From positions 1 to 5,511 of the forward strand of contig JAATFS010000490.1 in NCBI GenBank assembly GCA_015655035.1: a stretch of 5,511 nt of DNA, in the 5' to 3' direction. The notes beneath the pieces were generated by a model that had not been told where the DNA came from, searched no databases, and saw only the letters and a list, made by a program, of their open reading frames with translations. A program made the position numbers and the translations under genes. Of the stretch, positions 1-4,788 are shown one piece after another. The DNA is from Lysobacterales bacterium (GTDB taxonomy: Bacteria > Pseudomonadota > Gammaproteobacteria > Xanthomonadales > Xanthomonadaceae). The stretch's first letter is position 1. Each line of letters begins with the position of its first letter.

Positions 1-20
1 ATAAGCCGCATGATCGCCAC

Positions 21-51
21 AAACGAAAATGCCTCCGCGATGGGAGGCATT
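21..51 (-). terminator. Rho-independent terminator downstream of the C13 peptidase gene
   Basis: A perfect 9-bp inverted repeat (AATGCCTCC at 28-36 and GGAGGCATT at 43-51) encloses a 6-nt loop. Read on the minus strand, the stem runs directly into TTTTCGTTTG (about 29-20), a U-rich tail. The plus strand has no T-run after the stem, so the terminator works leftward. It lies about 127 nt past the stop codon of the peptidase gene and is the first convincing end for the transcript that may begin at mtnB. Confidence 0.85.
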
Positions 52-62
52 CGATGGATCCG

Positions 63-120
63 GGCTGGCACGCGATGGCTGGCGGGCGAGGATCGGTAGC
101 TGGCTGGCACGTAGGCTGGC
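63..120. repeat. Cluster of short GCTGGC direct repeats
   Basis: GCTGGC occurs at 64-69, 78-83, 99-104, 103-108 and 115-120. Two copies sit in an identical 10-mer, GGCTGGCACG, at 63-72 and 102-111. The cluster lies in the non-coding stretch between the peptidase stop codon and the terminator, so it would be transcribed as GCCAGC units in the 3' untranslated region. There are no flanking inverted repeats and no sign of a transposase. Chance enrichment in GC-rich DNA, or remains of a degenerate intergenic repeat, are both possible. Confidence 0.45.
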
Positions 121-165
121 TTGCTTGGCGGCAAGTCTATCGATACCGCAAACGGCGTGCGGAAA

Positions 166-180
166 TGAGAATTACTCTCA
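166..180. promoter_or_regulatory. Fur-box-like palindrome (tentative)
   Basis: TGAGAATTACTCTCA forms two 5-bp arms (TGAGA and TCTCA) around ATTAC. Aligned to the 7-1-7 Fur consensus TGATAATNATTATCA it matches 11 of the 14 defined positions. It overlaps the stop codon of the C13 peptidase gene (178-180). No promoter or start codon that it would obviously control is visible inside the window. It may serve a gene left of the window, act within the 3' region, or be a chance match. Confidence 0.3.
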
Positions 181-1158
181 CGAAGAAGGGGCTTCCCTCG
201 GGGCGTCAATGGCAGGTTCCGATACATCCTCCGCCGGCGGATAAGGGTAGGGCTGCGCTGGACCGGCATGCATCCCTTGTCGCCAGCGCTCAAGCAACCT
301 GCCGATATGCTTGCCTTGCCATATCTGCGGCAGCGACGGCAGTTCGCCCTCTTGCTTCTCGCGCTCGCTGATCGCGCGGCCCGCGATGCCGAAGGCCTCC
401 ACCATGTCGTCGGTCTGGTTCATCGCATCCACCAGCCAGGCCTGGCCGAAGTAGGTTGCGTTGGAGGTGTTGCCGCAGCCGAACGAAGGCCGGTCGGCGC
501 GCGCGGCGGTCAGTACCAGCGTATCGGCGTTGTGCAACTGCGGAATGAAGCCGCCCGAGTAGCAGGCCGACAGCACCACGACCCGATTGCGGATGCCGGC
601 ATCGTCCAGCGCCTGGCGCAGGTCTTCGGGGGTGATGTAGTCCTCTTCGTCCTGGTCCACCTGGAGGTAGAGGGTGTAGTCCTCGGTGCCGTGACTGGTA
701 AGGAACAGCAGCAAGACGTCTTCCCGGGTATCCATGCGCTTGCCGATGGCAGCGAGCGTATCGTATAGGTTGTCGTAGGTGGCCAGCGGTGCATAGGGAT
801 GCTCGCCGAGGTTGTCGGGATGGTTGACCAGGACCGCGACTCGCCCGCTCGCGTCGAAGCGCCGCTCGAACAGCTGCTTCAAATACAGGGTTTCGTTGCG
901 GAACACATCGTCGCTGGCATCGCCTGCAACACCGAGCACGTACAGGTCGGTCACCCCAGGACGCTGCGGCTGCAATGCGGCCAGGGCCTGGTGCAGCTGT
1001 GCCTGGTCGATCGGATCGACCTGTGCCGGCGCCTGTTGGGAGGGCAGCTGTGCGGGATTGCCGGAACCCAGCGTGCAGCCGGGCAGCAACGACAGTGCCA
1101 GCAGCAATGCCGGAGCGCGGCAGGACGAAAGGAAACGCAAGGGTCGCTCGGATCGCAT
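178..1158 (-). CDS. Predicted C13-family (legumain-like, caspase-fold) cysteine peptidase lipoprotein
   Basis: The 326-residue product looks like an exported clan CD cysteine peptidase. With the start at 1158, the N-terminus is a lipoprotein signal: an Arg-containing n-region (MRSERPLRFL), a hydrophobic core (ALLLALSLL) and a lipobox LPGC with Cys28 as the lipidation site. Thr at +2 suggests outer-membrane sorting. The peptidase domain has a hydrophobic strand ending in LFLTSHGTED (His156) and a second ending in VVVLSACYSGGF (Cys199), the spacing and context of the clan CD His/Cys dyad. A conserved-looking block FGCGNTSNATYFGQAW follows at about 226-241. The tail is Pro-rich (PAQPYPYPP), perhaps a linker or disordered end. 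The frame stays open to an ATG at 1254, but that adds 32 residues before the signal peptide and its start lies in a hairpin, so 1158 is preferred although its Shine-Dalgarno is weak. It starts 122 nt after mtnC and may be co-transcribed. Substrate and cleavage preference are unknown; a pseudo-protease is unlikely because both catalytic residues are present. Confidence 0.8.
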   Translation of the reverse strand: MRSERPLRFLSSCRAPALLLALSLLPGCTLGSGNPAQLPSQQAPAQVDPIDQAQLHQALAALQPQRPGVTDLYVLGVAGDASDDVFRNETLYLKQLFERRFDASGRVAVLVNHPDNLGEHPYAPLATYDNLYDTLAAIGKRMDTREDVLLLFLTSHGTEDYTLYLQVDQDEEDYITPEDLRQALDDAGIRNRVVVLSACYSGGFIPQLHNADTLVLTAARADRPSFGCGNTSNATYFGQAWLVDAMNQTDDMVEAFGIAGRAISEREKQEGELPSLPQIWQGKHIGRLLERWRQGMHAGPAQPYPYPPAEDVSEPAIDAPREAPSS

Positions 1159-1237
1159 GGGTGGGCCAGGGACGCTGGCGACAGGACAACTGTCCAAATC
1201 CTCACTGCAGGGGCAGAGGGAATGCATGGAGGCGGCG

Positions 1238-1254
1238 ATGGCCGTGCCGGCCAT
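1238..1254 (-). other. Intergenic hairpin after mtnC
   Basis: A perfect 7-bp inverted repeat (ATGGCCG at 1238-1244, CGGCCAT at 1248-1254) with a 3-nt loop lies 26 nt past the mtnC stop codon. On the minus strand it is followed by CGCCGCCTCC, not a T-run, so it is not a canonical intrinsic terminator. In the mRNA it would bury the alternative upstream ATG of the peptidase frame at 1254, which argues against that start. It could protect the mtnBDC message at its 3' end or partly uncouple expression of the peptidase gene. Confidence 0.45.
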
Positions 1255-1280
1255 GACGACCGGCAGCGCCTGGATTCGGG

Positions 1281-1988
1281 TCAGTGGCGGACGCCAATCT
1301 GTGCGAACGTCTCCGCGCGCAGGTGCTTGCCGATTTCCGGCTCGCCGCGTGGCGTGGGATAGTCCTCGAGTCGATCGATGAGCGCGGTCTGCAATCCGGC
1401 ACGGGTAGCAGCGTCCAGTTCCTCGACCACGTCCGACAGGAACAGGATGTCGGAGGCTGGCAGGCCGATCTGTTCGGCGATACGGCGATAGCTGTTGCTC
1501 TCGCGCTTGCCGCCGATCTCGGTATCGAACCAGCCGGAGATCAGCGGGCTCAGGTCACCGGCATCGCTGTGGGCGAAGAACAGCTTCTGCGCCGGCACCG
1601 AGCCGGATGAGTACACGTACAGCGCAATACCCGCCGCATGCCAATCGCGCAGATATTGCGCGGCATCGGGGTAGATGTGCGCGCTGAAGTCGGCGCTGCG
1701 GTAGCCGTCTTCCCAGATCAGGCCTTGCAAGGCCTTGAGCGCAGTGTCCTTGCGATCCTCATCGATCCAGGTTTGCAAGGTTTGGACCAGGACTGCGTCG
1801 TCCTCGACGTCCCCGCCGAGTTCGTCGGCGACATGGTTCAGCCAGTGGCGCACCTGCGGATGGTTGCCGTGCTCGCGCACGAACGCCGGCAGCGCCTGGC
1901 GGGCATACGGAAACAGCACATCCTTGACGAACGAAATGCTACTGGTGGTGCCTTCGATATCCGTGAGAATTGCTTGCGGTCGTGTCAT
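1281..1988 (-). CDS. mtnC: Enolase-phosphatase E1 (2,3-diketo-5-methylthio-1-phosphopentane phosphatase)
   Basis: MtnC is a cytosolic, Mg-dependent HAD-superfamily enzyme of methionine salvage. It enolises 2,3-diketo-5-methylthiopentyl-1-phosphate and removes the phosphate, giving the acireductone used by MtnD. The 235-residue length fits single-domain bacterial E1 proteins. All HAD motifs are visible: motif I DIEGTT (Asp10, with Glu12 in place of the usual second Asp, typical of E1), followed by SSISFVKDVLFPYA; motif II YSSGS (Ser127-Ser128); motif III Lys161 in GGKRESNSY; motif IV LSDVVEELDAA (Asp186). The cap region lies at about residues 25-115. The start ATG is 2 nt after the mtnD stop codon, which suggests translational coupling; a purine-rich AGAGAGCGAG lies inside the mtnD end as a possible ribosome site. 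No truncation or missing catalytic residue is seen. Confidence 0.96.
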   Translation of the reverse strand: MTRPQAILTDIEGTTSSISFVKDVLFPYARQALPAFVREHGNHPQVRHWLNHVADELGGDVEDDAVLVQTLQTWIDEDRKDTALKALQGLIWEDGYRSADFSAHIYPDAAQYLRDWHAAGIALYVYSSGSVPAQKLFFAHSDAGDLSPLISGWFDTEIGGKRESNSYRRIAEQIGLPASDILFLSDVVEELDAATRAGLQTALIDRLEDYPTPRGEPEIGKHLRAETFAQIGVRH

Positions 1989-1990
1989 CG

Positions 1991-2557
1991 TCAGCTCGCT
2001 CTCTGGCTCTTATCGGGTTCGTAGCGGGGGAATTTCTGGGCGATGTCGGTGCCGGTGAAGTGGCCGATCCAGCCATCGGGTTCGTTGAAGAAGCGGATGG
2101 CGACGAAGTGCGGTTCGGCCCCCATGTCGAACCAGTGCAAGGTGCTGTCCGGCACCGCGATCAGGTCGTCCTTCACGCATTCGATCTCATACACCTTGTC
2201 GCCGACGTGCAGGGTGAACAAGCCCGAGCCGGCGACGAAGAAGCGCACCTCGTCTTCCTTGTGGAAATGTTCGTCCAGAAACTTGGCGCGCATTTCCTCG
2301 CGCTTGGGGTTGTCCGGCGCGATGCTGACCACATCGACGGTCTTGAAACCATGCTCGGCGATCAGACGATCGATGTCGGCACGGTAGGCCGAGATCACCT
2401 GTTCGGGCGTGGCACCGGGCTCGATCGGCTGATTGGCTTGCCAGCGTTCGAAGGTCACCCCGATCTTGTTCAGCTCGGCGCCGATTTCGCTGGCGTCGTG
2501 GCTGTCGAACTGAGGGGTGTCGGGCTGGCTGTCGGCGAAGATACGGAGTCTGCTCAT
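1991..2557 (-). CDS. mtnD: Acireductone dioxygenase (ARD)
   Basis: MtnD is a cytosolic cupin metalloenzyme. With Fe(II) it oxidises 1,2-dihydroxy-5-(methylthio)pent-1-en-3-one to 4-methylthio-2-oxobutanoate and formate; with Ni(II), known family members instead make methylthiopropionate, CO and formate. The four metal ligands are clear: His97, His99 and Glu103 in DEHFHKEDEVRFFVAG, and His141 in STLHWFDMG. The 188-residue length is normal for bacterial ARD and the cupin core spans about residues 85-165. Which metal is used cannot be told from the sequence. The gene lies 46 nt after mtnB and 2 nt before mtnC, as part of one operon. No Shine-Dalgarno is visible upstream of its ATG; instead the leader is C-rich (2574-2590 on the opposite strand reads as G-runs), so initiation may rely on coupling or on SD-independent entry. 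Confidence 0.96.
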   Translation of the reverse strand: MSRLRIFADSQPDTPQFDSHDASEIGAELNKIGVTFERWQANQPIEPGATPEQVISAYRADIDRLIAEHGFKTVDVVSIAPDNPKREEMRAKFLDEHFHKEDEVRFFVAGSGLFTLHVGDKVYEIECVKDDLIAVPDSTLHWFDMGAEPHFVAIRFFNEPDGWIGHFTGTDIAQKFPRYEPDKSQRAS

Positions 2558-2573
2558 GGCGTTGGCTATGTGA

Positions 2574-2590
2574 AGGGGAAAGGGGAGGGG
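2574..2590 (-). other. C-rich leader tract upstream of mtnD
   Basis: In the mRNA sense the mtnB-mtnD gap reads CCCCTCCCCTTTCCCC, ending about 17 nt before the mtnD ATG. The tract occupies the place where a Shine-Dalgarno would be sought and resembles an anti-SD more than an SD. The 10-mer CCCCTCCCCT recurs at 3239-3230 inside the first codons of mtnB. What it does is unknown; it could be a contact site for a G-rich RNA, a C-rich Rho-loading patch, or neutral composition. Confidence 0.4.
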
Positions 2591-2603
2591 CGACGATCCG
2601 GTT

Positions 2604-3257
2604 TCAGCGCGAACCTTGCAGCTTCAGTAGCTCGAGTTCGCAGTGCAGCAGGAATTCGAATGCTTCCAGATGACGGCGTGCTTCGGCCATGTTACGGCCC
2701 CAGGCGTACAGGCCATGTCCATCGATGAGATACCCCCACATGCTCTGTTTGTCCAGCAGCGCCTCGACCTGGGCGGCGAGCAGGTTCATATCCTGGGTAT
2801 TGGCGAATACCGGCACGTCCACTGCGGTTTCGTGCGTGGTGTTGCCTTCGAACGCCTTGAGCAGTTCGTAGCCTTCCAGGCGGATGTGGCCGCTGCCGGC
2901 GTACAGGCGCGAGGCGATGGTCTGCACCGGCGAGTGGGTATGCAGCACGCAGCCGATCTCCGGGAAGCGGCGATACAGCTGGGTATGCAGCAGGGTTTCG
3001 GCGGATGGGCGCAGCGGGCGTCCGACTGCCTGGCCGTCGAAGTCCACCACCATGATGTCTTCCTCCACCAGCCGGCCCTTGTCGCGGCCGGACACGGTGA
3101 TCGCGGCGTGGCGCTCGTCCAGGCGGTGCGAGAAGTTGCTGCTGGTGGCCGGCGTCCAGCCGGCCTGGGCCAGTTCGCGGATATTTCCGATCAGCAGCTG
3201 CGCCAGTTCGTGCAGGCGCGCGGTGCTGTAGGGGAGGGGGGCAGTGGTCGCATTCAT
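2604..3257 (-). CDS. mtnB: Methylthioribulose-1-phosphate dehydratase
   Basis: MtnB is a zinc enzyme of the class II aldolase/adducin fold. It removes water from 5-methylthioribulose-1-phosphate to give 2,3-diketo-5-methylthiopentyl-1-phosphate, the substrate of MtnC. The 217-residue length is normal for bacterial MtnB. Visible signatures are TPATSSNFSHRL (about 35-46), which belongs to the phosphate-binding region; ITVSGRDKGRL (53-63); RPSAETLLHTQLYRR; the zinc-binding pair in VLHTHSPV (His106, His108); LEGYELLKAF with a likely catalytic Glu at about 131; and the third zinc ligand His181 in IDGHGLYAWG. It is the first mtn gene of the cluster. Its ATG lies 32 nt after the stop codon of the permease gene, with a promoter-like sequence between them that could give a leaderless mRNA, so it probably starts its own transcript even if read-through from the permease also occurs. 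Confidence 0.95.
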   Translation of the reverse strand: MNATTAPLPYSTARLHELAQLLIGNIRELAQAGWTPATSSNFSHRLDERHAAITVSGRDKGRLVEEDIMVVDFDGQAVGRPLRPSAETLLHTQLYRRFPEIGCVLHTHSPVQTIASRLYAGSGHIRLEGYELLKAFEGNTTHETAVDVPVFANTQDMNLLAAQVEALLDKQSMWGYLIDGHGLYAWGRNMAEARRHLEAFEFLLHCELELLKLQGSR

Positions 3258-3293
3258 CGGCCTATTCTACTGCCCTCTCCCGACGTCGGTCAG
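3258..3293 (-). promoter_or_regulatory. Candidate mtnBDC promoter, possibly leaderless, with an internal palindrome
   Basis: On the minus strand a -10-like TAGAAT (3269-3264) is followed by only 6 nt before the mtnB ATG, so a start point at the usual distance would fall on or next to the A of the ATG. A -35-like CTGACC (3293-3288, four of six matches to TTGACA) stands 18 bp upstream of it and overlaps the permease stop codon. Between them lies the perfect 10-bp palindrome CCGACGTCGG (3280-3289), placed where a repressor could act. A GGGAGAGGG stretch is also present, but about 17 nt from the ATG it is far for a Shine-Dalgarno. This is inferred from motif position alone. Confidence 0.45.
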
Positions 3294-4717
3294 GGCTTGC
3301 GCAGCCGGCTGTGGCGATAGCCATAGCCGAAGTAGATCAGCGCGCCGCCCAGTGTCCACAAGCCCATCAGCATCCAGTTGTGCGCGGTCATCGCCGACAG
3401 CAGCGCAATGCAGCTGAGCACCCCGGCCGAGCAGATCAGCCAGGCGCCACGGATGCGGAACGGCCGGGGCAGTTCCGGATGGGTGCGACGCAGGATCAGC
3501 ACGCCGGCGCAGACGGCAGCAAAGGCGATCAGGGTGCCCATCGAGGTCAGTTCGCCCAGCACATCCAGCGGGAACACCGCCGCCAGCAAAGCGATGCAGA
3601 TACCGGTGATCACGGTATTGATGTGCGGGGTGCGGTACTTGGGGTGGATCTTGGTGAATACCGGGGGCAGCAGGCCATCGCGGGCAATGATCATGAAAAT
3701 GCGCGGCTGGCCGATGATCATCACCAGCACCACCGAGGACAGTCCAATCAGTGCGCCGATCTCCACCACCACGCGCAGCCAGGCCAATTGCGGGTGCGCG
3801 CCGACCGCGGTCACCACCGGCTCGTCGGTGCCCAGTTGGGTGTACGGCAACAGCCCGGTCATCACCGCGGCCATCGCCACGTACAGCAAGGTGCAGATCA
3901 CCAGGGACGCCAGCATGCCGATCGGCAGGTCGCGTTGCGGCCGATGCGATTCCTGCGCCGCCACCGATACCGCCTCGAAGCCGATGTAGGCGAAGAACAC
4001 CATCGACGCGCCGCGCAGCACGCCCTCCATGCCGAAGCGCCCGGGGCCTTCGTTGGCGGGAATGAAGGGTTGCCAGTTGGCGGGGTCGACGTATTTCCAG
4101 CCGGCGAAGATGACCAGCAGGATCAGGCCGGTCTTCAGCACCACCATCGCCATGTTCATCGCCGAGGACTTGCGGATGCCGACGTAGCACAGCCAGGTGA
4201 GCAGTAGCACGATGGCGGCCGCCGGCAGGTTGGCGATGGCGCCGGTACGCCGCAACTGGCCATCCAGCGGAGCATTGACCAGCGCCGCCGGCAGATGGAT
4301 GCCGAAGTGGTCGAGCAGGCTCAGGAAGTAGCCGGTCCAGCTGACCGCCACGGCCGAGGCCGATACGCCGTATTCCAGCACCAGCATCCAGCCGATGAAC
4401 CACGCCGCCAGCTCGCCGAAGGTCGCATAGGTGTAGGTGTAGGCGCTGCCGGACACCGGCACCATCGCCGCGAACTCGGCATAGGCCATTGCGCAGAACG
4501 CGCAACACAATGCCGCCAGCAGGAACGACAGCATGATCGCCGGGCCGGCGTGATTGGCCGCAGCCTGGCCGGTGATGACGAAGATGCCGCCGCCGATCAC
4601 TGCACCGATGCCGAGCGCGGTCAGGCCCCAGGGCCCAAGGGCGCGTTGCAGGCCCAGCCCGTCGGCCGCCTCGTGGCTGGCGTGAGGATGTTTGGTGGCC
4701 CAGAGTTGTTTGAGCAT
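3290..4717 (-). CDS. APC-superfamily amino acid permease (cationic amino acid transporter type)
   Basis: This 475-residue inner-membrane protein belongs to the APC superfamily and resembles the CAT/YfnA-like group. About 12 hydrophobic segments are visible, at about 33-52, 58-82, 100-130, 163-180, 187-208, 233-256, 267-290, 318-342, 364-383, 388-408, 425-442 and 446-465. TM1 carries the substrate-binding motif GIGAVIGGGIFVITG (36-50), and TM6 carries FFAYIGFEAVS (241-251). Lys195 in TM5 (MVVLKTGLIL) sits where CAT-type transporters of known structure place a lysine in a former sodium site, which suggests proton-coupled uptake. The substrate is unknown. The start at 4717 is preferred: it gives a short cytosolic N-terminus (MLKQLWATKHPHASHEAADG), whereas extending the frame to 4936 would overlap the upstream paralogue. 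A weak GGAA precedes the ATG inside a palindrome. No terminator is seen before mtnB, so read-through into mtnB is possible. Confidence 0.92.
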   Translation of the reverse strand: MLKQLWATKHPHASHEAADGLGLQRALGPWGLTALGIGAVIGGGIFVITGQAAANHAGPAIMLSFLLAALCCAFCAMAYAEFAAMVPVSGSAYTYTYATFGELAAWFIGWMLVLEYGVSASAVAVSWTGYFLSLLDHFGIHLPAALVNAPLDGQLRRTGAIANLPAAAIVLLLTWLCYVGIRKSSAMNMAMVVLKTGLILLVIFAGWKYVDPANWQPFIPANEGPGRFGMEGVLRGASMVFFAYIGFEAVSVAAQESHRPQRDLPIGMLASLVICTLLYVAMAAVMTGLLPYTQLGTDEPVVTAVGAHPQLAWLRVVVEIGALIGLSSVVLVMIIGQPRIFMIIARDGLLPPVFTKIHPKYRTPHINTVITGICIALLAAVFPLDVLGELTSMGTLIAFAAVCAGVLILRRTHPELPRPFRIRGAWLICSAGVLSCIALLSAMTAHNWMLMGLWTLGGALIYFGYGYRHSRLRKP

Positions 4718-4728
4718 GGAACGGTTCC
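4718..4728. promoter_or_regulatory. Palindrome abutting the permease start codon
   Basis: GGAACGGTTCC is an 11-bp perfect inverted repeat (5-bp arms around one base) directly touching the permease ATG at 4717. With a 1-nt centre it cannot form an RNA hairpin, so any role would be as a protein-binding DNA site. The minus-strand GGAAC arm may also act as a weak ribosome site. No convincing -35/-10 pair is seen in the 30 nt upstream. Confidence 0.3.
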
Positions 4729-4750
4729 GGCTTGGCGCTGCGCGCGATCG

Positions 4751-4783
4751 TTGAACGAGAAGACCGGCGCGGACGCCGGTCTT
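4751..4783 (-). terminator. Hairpin terminator between the two permease genes
   Basis: A perfect 10-bp stem (AAGACCGGCG at 4760-4769, CGCCGGTCTT at 4774-4783) closes a 4-nt loop six nucleotides after the stop codon of the upstream permease. On the minus strand the stem is followed by CTCGTTCAA, only a moderately U-rich tail, so termination may be partial. It suggests that the two paralogous permeases are at least partly separate transcription units. Confidence 0.7.
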
Positions 4784-4788
4784 GGAAG

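Noticed and set aside
1159..1254. N-terminal extension of the peptidase to an ATG at 1254
   Set aside because: It would put 32 Cys/Pro-rich residues ahead of a good lipoprotein signal peptide, and that ATG lies in a 7-bp hairpin.
2575..2590. G-quadruplex on the plus strand
   Set aside because: Only three G4 runs are present; a fourth run needed for an intramolecular quadruplex is missing.
1970..2728. 252-residue plus-strand open frame opposite mtnD
   Set aside because: It spans the gene boundaries of mtnC, mtnD and mtnB and has no family resemblance; mtnD explains the DNA fully.
2643..3320. 225-residue plus-strand open frame opposite mtnB
   Set aside because: It mirrors a conserved mtnB with all zinc ligands intact; its own product has no recognisable domain, and such long antisense frames are common in GC-rich DNA.
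3311..4207. 298-residue plus-strand open frame opposite the permease
   Set aside because: The product is a Gln/His/Arg-rich low-complexity shadow of the permease coding strand with no domain or start signals.
3267..4508. 413-residue minus-strand open frame overlapping the permease in another frame
   Set aside because: It is Arg/Gly/Ala-rich without membrane segments, while the permease frame has clear family motifs over the same DNA.
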